64,000 nucleotides of DNA from Glandiceps talaboti (lineage: Eukaryota > Hemichordata > Enteropneusta > Spengelidae), in assembly GCF_964340395.1 (NCBI RefSeq), contig NC_135557.1, positions 6,533,216-6,597,215 on the forward strand, given 5' to 3'. The notes beneath the pieces are model-generated. The model saw only the letters and a list, made by a program, of their open reading frames with translations, had not been told where the DNA came from and did not search any database. Numbering within the stretch: the stretch's first letter is position 1; each line of letters starts with the position of its first letter. Positions 12,561-25,671 of the stretch are shown one piece after another. Made by a program: the position numbers and the translations under genes.

Positions 12561-13836
12561 ATAAGTATGGATAGTCCAGACGTTACACTCTAGCACTCAC
12601 ACTCCCATACTCTCGTACGGGATCGTTCAGGTCCAAGTCGGGAATTAGTCACAACTGAGAAGATATTTCGGCTTGCCAGAATCACCTAACCCAGTCCTTC
12701 TCTCCTCTCCTGATTCTGGATGTTTTATTCTCATCTTAAGTATACTTCGAATACAATGGAATTTACACAACGACTATATAAATAGCAAGTCACACCCTAA
12801 GATCATGCCATCATAAAAGTTATTATGTACTTTTCTCTAACCAATCATGTGAATTTCAGTTACATCATGTTTGCCCAGATTCGTCATCGCCAGTCTATTT
12901 CTGACCTGTGGCCGACAATGCCGAAAAGTAGAATTTATTCCCATAATTCCGAAATACGATATTTTGGATCGTAACAATTAAAGTAATTAAGACATTTCGA
13001 CAACTTTGATAAACACCTATGTGCGCGAACCATGGTTTCAGCAGAGCAGCTTCTTTTGGGTGAAACGTTATTACCGATTCTTTTAAACTTTCTTCTGTTG
13101 ATGGAAAAGGAATGTATTTATTGTATTTTATTGTCATTGTAATGAGAAGGTACAAATCCTTTATACTGAGGATAAAAAAACAGAATTTGTCATTACCAAT
13201 CGTGAGAAGTATAAAAGTTAAATAATTAAAAAAAACTGTAACTGACTCACATTGCGTAAAATAATAACGTAACTCACTTACAATATGCACATGTTTTAAA
13301 TATATTATGGCGAAAGAAAATTTATTTCCGATAACATGGCATCAGATAACGGGACTTCGTGGATTGCTCAATAGGGAACATGTGGTGAAACAATTTTATC
13401 GTCTATTGCGTAATTTTTGTTGCATTAAACGTCTACCAAAACGAATACAAAACTTCTAACTTATTTTTAAAAAAACAACAACATCAAAACAAGTAAATAC
13501 CAAAATTTTCAAAATATATAAAACCGGCACTATCGGATTGACTTGTAAATGAACACATACGTTATTAGGATGGAAGACAATCACTTGTATCAACAAACTT
13601 CTAAGGTGGGAGGGGGTGGGGAGTTAACAATGCGGAAATACATAAGTATTAAAAAACTGTCGAACAATCTTCATAAGGCGAAAAAAACAATACTTGTGAG
13701 TTTCCGATAACATGGTCGCAGAATGTATGATAGGTAGGTCGGGATTTTATATTTTTTTACTTTATCTCTTTAATTAGAGGAAATATTAGCAAAATGTCGG
13801 TCAGAATGCCCCTTCTGTGATAGTTTGATGAAATAT
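12561..13836. other. non-coding stretch
   Basis: No gene recognised. A 131-codon minus-strand frame (12895-13290) has no motif and low-complexity hydrophobic content, so I do not call it. Confidence 0.5.
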
Positions 13837-15860
13837 GTACCGACACCACAACGTGCATGAAGGTCAAGAAGACAAAGAATTTTTTTTTAAAATGTTTATG
13901 ATCGCATGCTTAAACTAGGGTAGGTTGGGTTATCGGAAGCACACATTTCTTTTTCTATTTGGCCTAATCGAATAACAAATTCCAATATAACTCGGAATGG
14001 AAAACCATTTAAACACAGATGGCTTATTATCGAAAGTATGTATTCCATCCTGAAATTTAAAAAAGTGTTTAAGTCCTATCTTCGTCACAAATGGACTATT
14101 GTCATCACCACCAGGTGCGTGACTAACGCAATGAAACCAAAATATATACAAATAACAAGTCTTGAAAGTCTATTACAGGATTGACTTATAACCTGATGCA
14201 GTACCGACACCACAACGTGCATGAAGGTCAAGAAGACAAAGAATTTCTTTTAAAAATGTTTATGATCGCATGCTTAAACTAGGGTCGGTTGGGTTATCGG
14301 AAGCACACATTTCTTTTTCTATTTGGCCTAATCGAATCGAAAAACAAAATACCAATGAATAAAAACAAATTCCAATATAACTCGGAATGGAAAACCATTT
14401 AAACACAGATGGCTTATTATCGAAAGTATGTATTCCATCCTGAAATTTAAAAAAGTGTTTAAGTCCTATCTTCGTCACAAATGGACTATTGTCATCACCA
14501 CCAGGTGCGTGACTAACGCAATGAAACCAAAATATATACAAATAACAAGTCTTGAAAGTCTATTACAGGATTGACTTATAACCTGATGCAGTACCGACAC
14601 CACAACGTGCATGAAGGTCAAGAAGACAAAGAATTTCTTTTAAAAATGTTTATGATCGCATGCTTAAACTAGGGTCGGTTGGGTTATCGGAAGCACACAT
14701 TTCTTTTTCTATTTGGCCTAATCGAATAACAAATTCCAATATAACTCGGAATGGAAAACCATTTAAACACAGATGGCTTATTATCGAAAGTATGTATTCC
14801 ATCCTGAAATTTAAAAAAGTGTTTAAGTCCTATCTTCGTCACAAATGGACTATTGTCATCACCACCAGGTGCGTGACTAACGCAATGAAACCAAAATATA
14901 TACAAATAACAAGTCTTGAAAGTCTATTACAGGATTGACTTATAACCTGATGCAGTACCGACACCACAACGTGCATGAAGGTCAAGAAGACAAAGAATTT
15001 CTTTTAAAAATGTTTATGATCGCATGCTTAAACTAGGGTCGGTTGGGTTATCGGAAGCACACATTTCTTTTTCTATTTGGCCTAATCGAATCGAAAAACA
15101 AAATACCAATGAATAAAAACAAATTCCAATATAACTCGGAATGGAAAACCATTTAAACACAGATGGCTTATTATCGAAAGTATGTATTCCATCCTGAAAT
15201 TTAAAAAAGTGTTTAAGTCCTATCTTCGTCACAAATGGACTATTGTCATCACCACCAGGTGCGTGACTAACGCAATGAAACCAAAATATATACAAATAAC
15301 AAGTCTTGAAAGTCTATTACAGGATTGACTTATATTATTATTATTATTTATTTATAAACGGCAATGCATCCATTAAATGGCTTTTCATGCAAATGCAAGA
15401 TAAACAAATACAATACAGATTTAAAATACAAATATACATAACAGACACAAATTTAAGCACTGTATAACCTGATGCAGTACCGACACCACAACGTGCATGA
15501 AGGTCAAGAAGACAAAGAATTTCTTTTAAAAATGTTTATGATCGCATGCTTAAACTAGGGTCGGTTGGGTTATCGGAAGCACACATTTCTTTTTCTATTT
15601 GGCCTAATCGAATCGAAAAACAAAATACCAATGAATAAAAACAAATTCCAATATAACTCGGAATGGAAAACCATTTAAACACAGATGGCTTATTATCGAA
15701 AGTATGTATTCCATCCTGAAATTTAAAAAAGTGTTTAAGTCCTATCTTCGTCACAAATGGACTATTGTCATCACCACCAGGTGCGTGACTAACGCAATGA
15801 AACCAAAATATATACAAATAACAAGTCTTGAAAGTCTATTACAGGATTGACTTATAACCT
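13837..15860. repeat. five-copy tandem array, ~364/390-bp alternating units
   Basis: Copies start with gtaccgacaccacaacg at 13837, 14201, 14591, 14955 and 15477. Copies 1 and 3 are short; copies 2, 4 and 5 carry an extra ~26 bp (cgaaaaacaaaataccaatg plus a few bases). Copies 2-5 are nearly identical to one another and copy 1 differs slightly. The short-long alternation suggests a 754-bp dimer was duplicated. Each unit keeps the same 73- or 93-codon minus-strand frame. Near-identity between copies means this is no evidence of coding function. Copy 4 is followed by a 130-bp insertion. Confidence 0.95.
15334..15463 (-). mobile_element. small retroelement 3'-end-like insertion in the array
   Basis: The 130-bp segment between array copies 4 and 5 is absent from the other junctions. 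It begins with a (TTA)n run, as would the reversed 3' tail of a CR1/L2-type LINE or derived SINE. TATA flanks both ends and may be a 4-bp target duplication. Orientation and family are inferred from the tail only. Confidence 0.4.
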
Positions 15861-17550
15861 GATGCAGTTCACCAAATGTTCTATATAAAAAAAATTTTCA
15901 GTTGTCTGACTTGACTTGCGACTTGAAACTGTCGAACATTGCGACTTTCAGTTTTACCGTTAGTACTCACAAACTTTGACAGAGTACAGAGCCAAGGACG
16001 GCGATTTCGTTGAGTGTTGAAGGTGGATGCATGGGACAAACTTCTACGCAAGGTTCCACCGTTGTATCGAACTTTTACTGTCGACGACGTCCAATATTAC
16101 CCGGGTACGACATTTCTTGAGACAGCTAAATTGAAGACGGGCCTCCTTCGATGTAACCACTGAGAAAACTTCTGGAACGTGTCATGGACTATCTCAACTC
16201 CCAGCACTTGTAGAACATTATTTAAAGACTATGTTAATTAATAGTACGTGAATACACCTAGTTATTAACATAATGCATTCCAAATAAGACAGGTGGTTTA
16301 AGAACCGACCAATAAAAACTGTTTATCGTCACACATGGCGCTTGCACTGATATAGTAGTAATGTCATATGGTTAGAAGAAGGGGTGTTCTCCTCGCATAG
16401 TAGAAAATATTGACAAATTACAGTCGTTCAGGAGTCATTTCATGGCACCAAAATGATAAATACATTTATCTAAGCTTCTTGTTTTCCAAATCCCCCCATA
16501 CCCTACCCACATCATGTGGTCTTTCCTAAAATGGACGAACCAACACCTTATGTCGTGATTTTCAAAATAACCCTTCCCACCAAAAACAGTTCCCCCCCCC
16601 CTCCCCCGCCGGTCCCTTCCAAAGAAACGATCTATAATGACTAATATGCATTGCAAAATGAAGCTGTGACTTGTCATTATGTTGCTGCCAATGGTTTTGA
16701 ACGGCTCTTTTCACGTTTATCAACAACAACATCATTCATCGACTTACAGTAACCTTTGACACTTGATACACTTTCTATTGCAACCATAGACAAAAATATG
16801 AAGTCATGCCCAAAATAGTCAAATGTCAAAATAGCAAAATCGATTTTAGATAAAACGGAAGTTCAAATAATTGTATAGTCGGTATTCTAATAGAGTTTAA
16901 CATTAGGTAAGCCTAATGACCACAAAATGCCATCCTCACAGACAAATAAACATATTTCCTCAACTTTTAATATCAAAATGAGTTATTCGACATAGGAATA
17001 TAGCAAAAAAACCTAATAATCTTTGTGACGAAATCCTTTCAAAGTTGACAACTAGCCTAATTTCAATTCACTTTATTATTGACATTTGAAAGTAATTATT
17101 TGTTTGGCCAGAATGTGCCACGGATTACATAAACAAGGCTTATTTCCTTTCATCACAAAAACAATACAAATTCAATGTCACAGCTTATTGTATAGAAGCA
17201 GTCATTATACAATGTCTACTCTGGTACAAATGATTAACACGATGTCACAAATTTTATGTAAATTAAGAAAGCAGTTAAACATTATCATACACCCAGTATC
17301 AATTCTAATGCAATTCGATGGAGATCACGCACATAGAACCCGGGCACAGTATCACTACCCAGCACACTTTGCTCAAGTATGGTAAGTGGCGTGCTCGTCA
17401 ATATCCATTCACTCAGTGATTTGGATTTCTTGAATTCTTCACTATTTTTAAGTGTTTGCGATTCAAATATCATTTAACTGCCAACCTATAAGATTATATG
17501 ATTCAAACTAAGACCACTAACAAATGGGGTATATTATAAAACCTTTCAGA

Positions 17551-17645
17551 CCCCGATATGGTATTTGTGGACCTCTGTAGTACGATTTACTGGCCCTTCT
17601 AAAGTCGGACCCTTCGGTCAGCCAAACCCATATCCGGGCCGTAAA
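17551..17645. mobile_element. short inverted-repeat (MITE-like) element, copy 1
   Basis: Decayed copy of the ~100-bp element at 60301-60402. The right end, atatccgggccgtaaag, matches that copy, while the left end (cccgatatgg) has mutated away from perfect complementarity. It lies at the corresponding position of the duplicated block, so it was probably present before the duplication. Confidence 0.6.
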
Positions 17646-18179
17646 GTTTACATAATCATAATCACAACTCATGTTAGGATAAATATCACTGATTTACACT
17701 TAAATTTCAATACAATACATTGAATATCAAGGCCAAAGTCATACCACTATTCATTTTAATTTAATACACTTATGCTTAGCTACTGCATAAACATAGTTCC
17801 TATTCTTCCATAAGGGAACTGTAACAACATTAAAATCATAACTACGTACCAGTATGTGGACACCTATACTCTATATGTTTGGATCCAAGTAAATGATGAC
17901 GTCATTGGGTTATTTATGGTAATTTATAACTGAACGTGAAATCGTCAAAATTCTGAGGTATCGTAAACACCAAAACTACAAGCTATCATTAATTTATCTG
18001 CTGATCACAACATATGTCAAGGGGGGGGGGGTGTTACCGAAATGATAAATATTGAAATGTTGGTTTTATAATCGTAATACACCGTGTTAGTAATAAACAC
18101 AAATGCTAGTACTGCTGATAGAATATTAAAGTGTCACCTTGAACAAAAAGAAGTAAACTAAATGCGTCGGATGGTTCTT

Positions 18180-18458
18180 TCAATATTGATCTAATTTCAA
18201 GAGGGTCAGGATATCGTGTGAACTCATATGTTTCCTTTGAATAATTAATGAAGTAATTGAGTTGATTATTTTCATTACAAACACTCGTGGTTTCTGTCGA
18301 TTGAATTGAAAGAATGACTGAAAGATGACAAGCAAGTAGAGTTGATCGTTTGTTACGTATAAAGATAGCCGATGTCTGTGAAATGTTATCATGGTTGGCA
18401 TAGAAACAGAGAACACCTTGTTGTCTCTATATACTATTACATATAAATGTGTAAACAT
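18180..18458 (-). pseudogene. recurrent small frame, copy A (frameshifted)
   Basis: Same sequence family as the frames at 19586-19855 and 21721-21996. Here a one-base deletion after QLYLLVIF shifts the frame. The conserved VCNENNQLNYFINYSKETYE segment survives only in another frame. This argues that at least this copy does not code. Confidence 0.4.
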
Positions 18459-19585
18459 TTCGGGCCAGGCTCGGAATGGCCAGTGTGACTACATTTAGAG
18501 TGTGCTTCGTCCCATATTAGCGAAGAGGCATAATTTATAACGACATGGAGGGGGGGGGGGTCAAAAACGTACCACTATGTGAACACATATAATCCCACTA
18601 TCACTAAAACTTTAAATTAGCACCACTGCATGTACGACCAGCGAAGATAACACAACTCTTGTGCTATTTTGTGCTTATGAAATGAGTAAATTATCAAACG
18701 AAGAACAAACTTATTATTACAGAATGATTAAATAGAACAGTCAGCCGATAAATTATGGTTCAAATAATCTACTATATTCTTGGAGAGAAGGTTGGACAAT
18801 TCATTCACGATCACGAGTAAGCAATGTACCGTATTTCTATGTCCATCCTATGTTTCCGTTCAGTGGGATCTTTTATTTGTAAAGTTCATGTCAGCATTTG
18901 AACCCCCGTAACGATGATGATTTCGATCGTGTTTCACTCAGTAGAGTGTCATTTTCGTGGTCGTGTGTAACAGAGTTATGCCATGTGTTTACGTTCTTTT
19001 TTCATTCATTGGCACTCTTTGGGTCAATCACTGAGTCCACAAACATACACATGCAATTCATTAGGCGACCAGATATACTCCACCAATGTCGGTTTCTCAA
19101 TAATGTTAACACTTTTTCTCTACACTTAACGATGTAGTGAACCTCGACACAACTACACAGTAGAATCAAAATAACTCTCGTACCGAGAACGCACCAGCAC
19201 TCAAGAATAGTGAGACAGACCGATACATATGGTTCCCCAGTTTACACCCAAGATCGAGATGGTAACTTCTTTTCAATCCACTTCCTTTTGGCTTTTATTA
19301 TCAAAACTCTTACGTTAAGAAAATGTTACCATTACGTCATTGGGCTGTTTATGATAGTTAACTTGAGGTGAAATTGTCAAGATTCTAACGTATCGCAAAA
19401 ACTAAAACGACACGCTGTCATTAATCTATTGTGATGATCACAACTTATGTCAAGGGGAGGAAATTACAGAAATGACAAATATTTAAATGATGACTTGTGA
19501 TAGTAATGCCCTCTTCGTGATAAACACAAATGCTTGCACTGCTGATAGAACATTGCGGTGTCACCTTGAACAAAAATGAGTAAAC

Positions 19586-19855
19586 TCAATGAGACGGAGG
19601 GCCATCAAATGGCTCTTTCAATATTCTTCTAATATCAAGCGGGTCAGGATATCGTTTTAACTCATATGTTTCCTTTGAATAATTAATGAAGTAATTGAGT
19701 TGATTATTCTCATTACAAACACGCATAGTTTCGCTCGATTGAATTGAAAGAATGACAAAAAATATGGCAAGCAAATAGAGTTGATCATCTGTTCCGTACA
19801 AAGACTGTTGATGTCTGTGAGATGTTATCATGGTTGGCATAGAAACAGAGAACAC
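19586..19855 (-). CDS. recurrent small frame, copy B, unrecognised
   Basis: 89 codons starting MFSVSMPTMIT, with a hydrophobic segment (QLYLLAIFFVILSI, about residues 25-38) followed by a hydrophilic part with NENNQLNYFINYSKETYE. The layout resembles a secreted-protein first exon, and copy C at 21721 has the same intact frame. Copies A and D are frameshifted, so the family may be non-coding repeat DNA. I do not recognise the protein. Confidence 0.25.
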   Translation of the reverse strand: MFSVSMPTMITSHRHQQSLYGTDDQLYLLAIFFVILSIQSSETMRVCNENNQLNYFINYSKETYELKRYPDPLDIRRILKEPFDGPPSH

Positions 19856-21720
19856 CTTGTTCTCTCAATATACTATTACATGTACATGTGTAAATGTTTC
19901 GGGACAGGCGCGGAATGGCCAGTGTGACTTCATTTCGAGTGTGCTTTGTCCCATATTAAAGAAAAGGCATCATTTATAACGACATGGAGGGGGGGGGGGT
20001 TCAAAAACGTACCATGTGAACACATATAATCCCACTTAAGCAATAAATTCACTAACACTTTAAATTAGTACCACTGCATGTACGAGCAGCGAAGATAACA
20101 CAACCATTGTGCTATTCTGTGCTTATGAAATGAGTAAATTATCAAATAAAGAACAAACTTATTATTACATAATGATTAAACAGAACAGTCAGCCGATAAA
20201 TTATGGTTCAAATAATCTACTATATTCTTGGAGAGAAGGTTCAATTGAATTGAAGAATGACAAACAATTTGGCAAGCAAATATAGTTGATCATCTGTACC
20301 GTACAAAGACTGCTGATGTCTGTGAGATGTTATCATGGTTGGCATAAAAACAAAGAACACCTTGTTTTCTCTATATACTATTACAGATAAATGTGTAAAT
20401 GTTTCGGGACAGGCTCAGAATGGCCAGTGAGACTACATTTAGAGTGTGCTTCTTCCAATATTGGCGAAAAGGTATAATTTATAATGGCATGGAGGGGGGG
20501 GGGGGTTCAAAAACGTACCACTATGTGAACACATATAATCCCACATAAGCAATAACTTCACTAAAACTTTAAAATATCACCACTGCATGTACGACCAGCG
20601 AAGATAACACAATCCTAGTGAAATTTTGTGCTCATGAAACGAATAAATTATCAAACGAATAACAAACTTTTTGTTACATAATGATTAAACAGAACAGTCA
20701 GCTGATCACTTATGGTTCAAATAGTCTACTATATAGGCTTGTACCGTATTTCTATGTCCATCCCATGTGTCCGTTCCGTGGGATCTTTTTGGTTAAAGTT
20801 CACGTCGGCATTTGAACTTCCTTAACGGTGATGATTTCGATCGTGTGTTACTCAGTAGAGTGTCATTTTTGGTCGTATTTCTAATGTTGAAATGTTTAGT
20901 CTATGTTCGAATCTGTCTGAAAGAGTTATGCTATGTTTTTACGTTCTTTTTTACATTCGTCGGCATACTGTGGAACAATCACTGAGTCCACAAATGTACA
21001 TATGTAACTTATTAGGCGTGTCAGTTTCCATACCCAAAATCTTTTGAGCCATCTAATAATACTTTGTCGTACAGATATCATCGTAAAAGTCCGGTTGTAT
21101 ATCTAAAGTCGTTTGTGAGACTCTGATAAAGATATGAGGATCCCAACAAAATATATAAGTTGCGATGATGTAGGACCAGAACTTAACATAGTGTATAATG
21201 GCATTAATGATGGTTGTTCGAGCTGATATACTCCACCAATCGGATTCTCACCAATGTTGATACTCTTTTCTCTACACTTAATGATGTAATAAACGTCGAC
21301 ACAACTACACAGTAGAATAAAAAAAAACCTCGTACCGAGAACACACCAGCACTCAAGAAAAGCTAGACAGACCGATATGTATGGTTCTCCAGTTTACACC
21401 CAAGATCGTGATGGTAACTTCTTTTCAATCCACTTCCTTTTGCTTTTATTATCAAAACTCTGAAATTAAGAAAATGTTTCCATTACGTCATTGGGCTGTT
21501 AATGATACTTAACTTGAGGTGAAATCGTCAAAATTCTAACGTATCGTAAAAACTAAAACGACATGCTGTCATTAATCTATTGTGGTGATCACAACTTATG
21601 TCAAGGGGAGGAAATTACAGAAAATGACAAATATTCAAATGATGACCTGTGACAGTAAACACAAACGCATGTACTGCTGATAGAACATTGTGGTGTCACC
21701 TTGAACAAAAAACAGTAAAC

Positions 21721-21996
21721 TCATTTAGAAGGAAAATCATTAGATGGCTCTTTCAATATTGATTTAATTTCAGGAGGGTCAGGATATCGTGTGAACTCAT
21801 ATGTTTCCTTTGAATAATTAATGAAGTACTTTAGTTGATTATTCTCATTACAAACACTCATAGTTTCGCTCGATTGAATTGAAAGAATGACTGAAAATAT
21901 GGCAAGCAAGTAGAGTTGATCGTCTGGTACGTACAAAAACAGCTGATGTGTGTGTTTCTGAAATGTTATCATGGTTGGCATAGAAACAGAGAACAC
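21721..21996 (-). CDS. recurrent small frame, copy C, unrecognised
   Basis: 91 codons parallel to copy B, with the hydrophobic segment QLYLLAIFSVILSIQ and the following CNENNQLKYFINYSKETYEF. It differs from B by several amino-acid changes and a short in-frame length difference near residue 15. In-frame preservation in B and C is the only hint of coding. Confidence 0.25.
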   Translation of the reverse strand: MFSVSMPTMITFQKHTHQLFLYVPDDQLYLLAIFSVILSIQSSETMSVCNENNQLKYFINYSKETYEFTRYPDPPEIKSILKEPSNDFPSK

Positions 21997-23258
21997 CTTG
22001 TTGTCTCTATATGCTATTACATATCAATGTGTAAATGTTTCAAGACAGGCTCTGAATAACAGGGTGAATACATTCAGAGTGTCCTTCGTCCATATTAGGG
22101 GACAAGGCATAATTTATAATGACAAGGGGGGGGGGGTGTCAAAACGTACAGGTATGTGAACACATATAATCCCACTTCAGCAATAACTTCACTAAAACTT
22201 TAAAATATGCCAGTGCATGTACGTGCAGCGAAAATAACAATCCTTGTGTAATGTTGTGCTATGAAATGAGTAAATTATCAAACAAATAACAAACTTATTG
22301 TTACAGAATGATTGAATGGAATAGTCAGCTGATCAATTATGGTTCAAATAGTCTACTATAGTTTTGGAAAGAAATTTAAATTGAACTATTCGTTCACAAT
22401 CACGAGTAAGCAGAGTAAGCAATGTACCGTATATCTATGTCCATCCTATGTTTACACTCCGTGGGATATTTTGTCTGTATAGTTCATGTTTCTTTTCAAT
22501 CATCTTTACAAGTATTATTGACGAACAGAAGTATACACAGACATTATTTTGGTGCTCTTATTACTTTTACTGAATGGCAGCCATATTTGTAATTTAAAAA
22601 ACCGCTTTATCATTCAGTAACTCAAAAACGTCGACATAGACACTATTTAAGTACTTAATCCAATATTTAATACTAACCCACTATATAACAACGTTTAACC
22701 CAACATGTAGTACTATCCCAATATGTAGTACTAACCCACTACGTACATATTGGGTTGATTATTACATGAGGTGATGTAACGACCTCCATGCCTTGTTATA
22801 GGTGTTCCCCACGCAACGTTTCCTAGGCATGTAACTTGGAGGGGGAGGGGTCTAGTGATAAAAGTCAGAATTGATCGGAAGCAGGACTTTCATGACGCTT
22901 ATTTGTGCGTTAGTTCCTCAACGTCTTTATCTGCTCTCGCTATAAAATGTTATGTTTCCCGCCACGTTCTAGTCAAACTTCGATTGGAACACAGAATAAG
23001 TAGATAAAATCATCCCAAAAAAATCTAGATTGGCAGATCTCGACGGCATGGCAGACATTTTATGCTGTGTTCTTCGCCTAGACAATACAAGATAAATTCC
23101 TGTGATCTCTACACTGTTTCACTATCAATACAAATTGAACACATTTTAACGAAATTTTGTTAGTAAAGTGTAGAATCACGAAACGTTTATTGAAAAAAAT
23201 GAAAACACTTTGCCATTCTTTTCAACGATATGAAATATGTATTGAACTGTTTACATGT

Positions 23259-23315
23259 TGTAACAAAGAGAGGGAGGGACAGAGACAGAGACAGAGAGAC
23301 ATCTTAGATAGATAC

Positions 23316-23350
<35 letters not shown>

Positions 23351-23360
23351 GCGACAGGCA
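23259..23360. repeat. (GACA)n-rich microsatellite
   Basis: Purine-rich GAGA/GACA tetranucleotide run. The partner block has a longer run of the same motif at 63236-63450, another point of colinearity between the two blocks. Confidence 0.95.
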
Positions 23361-24170
23361 GAAACTGAGATAGGGTGAGAGATAAATGCATACACAGATA
23401 CATACTCATGACAGCCACTTTCCTCAGTAAATGCAGCTTAAAATTTCTCAGATGTACTTGGTAAATGGTTTTAATTTGATTAATATCATGACCAAAGTGT
23501 TTCCATTGCCCCCCCCCCCCCTTCCTGTTTCAGATCATCATATTTTCAAGTTCATACCCCCCTCGAAATCCACTTATTTCGCCCCCCCCCCACCCCCATT
23601 TTTTGTCCTGAGCCACCTCCGCCATAAATTCTGTTTGTATACGTATGCATTCACTGATGACATAGCTGATGACATTGACTCGGTAATATGCACACTAAAA
23701 CGTCAATTCTTTCTAATTTCTTTCCCAACGTTGCCGCTTATAGCCTACCTAAATATACTTTCCATTGTAAGCCATACATACTTGTTCGCCATCCTCTTGT
23801 CGTTTCATTGTACAGCATTGAATTGTATATTAAAAGTTAATTAGTCAATTTAGTTTGATAGAAGTGTAAAACGAGAATTGATAATTTGTAGGTAGACGGT
23901 ACTGTGAATGCTTTATCTGTAGAGAGCGCCCTCTAAAGGTACATTGGCCTAATTACGAATTTCATTTAGTATATAAAAATCATTTCGTCAGGCAAATTGG
24001 GGACTCACTGGATGCTATAACTTTGGGGAAAGAGTACACGCCTGGAGCACACGGTAATCTTGCAATATCTCTGCTCTCAATGACCCGCCAAGCTGTACTG
24101 GCAATCCCGTCCGTCTGGTTCGATAAAGATGTTGTTTGTACGAATTGTGAGAAATATAGGAAGGAACAAG

Positions 24171-25671
24171 TAGATGCTATGTGATTGCGTAACTATATAA
24201 AGTACCGATAGATGTGAGTGTAGTAGTATAGCAAGCAACGATCACATAGATGCTATGTGATTGCGTAACTATAGCAAGTACCGATAGATGTGAGTGTAGT
24301 AGTATAGCAAGCAACGATCACATAGATGCTATGTGATTGCGTAACTATAGCAAGTAACGATAGATGTGAGTGTAGTAGTATAACAAGAAACTATCACATA
24401 GATGCTATGTGATTGCGTAACTATAGCAAGTAACGATAGATGTGAGTGTAGTAGTATAACAAGAAACTATCACATAGATGCTATGTGATTGCGTAACTAT
24501 AGCAAGTAACGATAGATGTGAGTGTAGTAGTATAACAAGAAACGATCACATAGATGCTATGTGATTGCGTAACTATAGCAAGTACCGATTGATGTGAGTG
24601 TAGTAGTATAACAAGAAACTATCACATAGATGCTATGTGATTGCGTAACTATAGCAAGTAACGATAGATGTGAGTGTAGTAGTATAACAAGAAACTATCA
24701 CATAGATGCTATGTGATTGCGTAACTATAGCAAGTACCGATTGATGTGAGTGTAGTAGTATAGCAAGCAACGATCACATAGATGCTATGTGATTGCGTAA
24801 CTATAGCAAGTACCGATAGATGTGAGTGTAGTAGTATAACAAGAAACTATCACATAGATGCTATGTGATTGCGGAACTATAGCAAGTAACGATAGATGTG
24901 AGTGTAGTAGTATAGCAAGAAACTATCACATAGATGCTATGTGATTGCGTAACTATAGCAAGTAACGATAGATGTGAGTGTAGTAGTATAGCAAGCAACG
25001 ATCACATAGATGATATGTGATTGCGTAACTATAGCAAGTAACGATAGATGTGAGTGTAGTAGTATAACAAGAAACTATCACATAGATGCTATGTGATTGC
25101 GTAACTATAGCAAGTACCGATTGATGTGAGTGTAGTAGTATAGCAAGCAACGATCACATAGATGCTATGTGATTGCGTAACTATAGCAAGTACCGATAGA
25201 TGTGAGTGTAGTAGTATAACAAGAAACTATCACATAGATGCTATGTGATTGCGTAACTATAGCAAGTAACGATAGATGTGAGTGTAGTAGTATAGCAAGA
25301 AACGATCACATAGATGCTATGTGATTGCGTAACTATAGCAAGTACCGAGAGATGTGAGTGTAGTAGTATAACAAGAAACGATCACATAGATGCTATGTGA
25401 TTGCGTAACTATAGCAAGTAACGATAGATGTGAGTGTAGTAGTATAACAAGAAACTATCACATAGATGCTATGTGATTGCGTAACTATAGCAAGTAACGA
25501 TAGATGTGAGTGTAGTAGTATAACAAGAAACTATCACACAGATGCTATGTGATTGCGTAACTATAGCAAGTAACGATAGATGTGAGTGTAGTAGTATAAC
25601 AAGAAACTATCACATAGATGCTATGTGATTTGCTGTAGTATAGCAAGGAACGAGTAGATGCTCTGTGATTG
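24171..25671. repeat. 76-bp satellite array, ~19 units
   Basis: tagatgctatgtgatt recurs every 76 bp from 24171 to about 25615, with a degenerate tail to about 25671. Each unit contains a short palindrome, ATCACATA-gatgc-TATGTGAT. Each unit is also a dimer of two diverged ~38-bp halves, both with agatg...tagcaag.aacgat. Variants (accgat/aacgat, agcaagcaacg/aacaagaaact) are shuffled among units, as expected from unequal exchange. There are no unique spacers, so it is not CRISPR-like. Confidence 0.97.

Larger units (their letters stand above)
15861..23850. repeat. duplicated block, member 1 (partner at 58905-63850)
   Basis: Many stretches recur in the same order and orientation at 58.9-63.9 kb: the gacttgcgacttgaa region (15.9/59.0 kb), ccgaccaataaaaactgttta (16.3/59.45 kb), gatttggatttctt (17.4/60.17 kb), the inverted-repeat element (17.55/60.3 kb) and the ccacctccgccataaatt stretch (23.6/63.76 kb). 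Divergence is substantial, about one base in five to ten by eye, so the duplication is old. Inside this copy a further unit is repeated locally at about 17.88-18.9, 19.3-20.2, a partial at 20.24-20.96, and 21.45-22.45 kb. No confident gene was found. Confidence 0.85.

Noticed and set aside
12895-13290. 131-codon minus-strand frame
   Set aside because: No motif, no splice context, composition like the AT-rich surroundings.
14260-14541. 93-codon frame repeated identically in the tandem array as a gene family
   Set aside because: Nucleotide copies are nearly identical, so frame conservation carries no information; copies 1 and 3 lose part of it through the 26-bp difference.
24953-25150. Open frame on the minus strand in the 76-bp satellite
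   Set aside because: The unit length is not divisible by three and the frame is only translated repeat.
24171-25671. CRISPR-like regular array
   Set aside because: Units are contiguous with no unique spacers, in a eukaryotic context.
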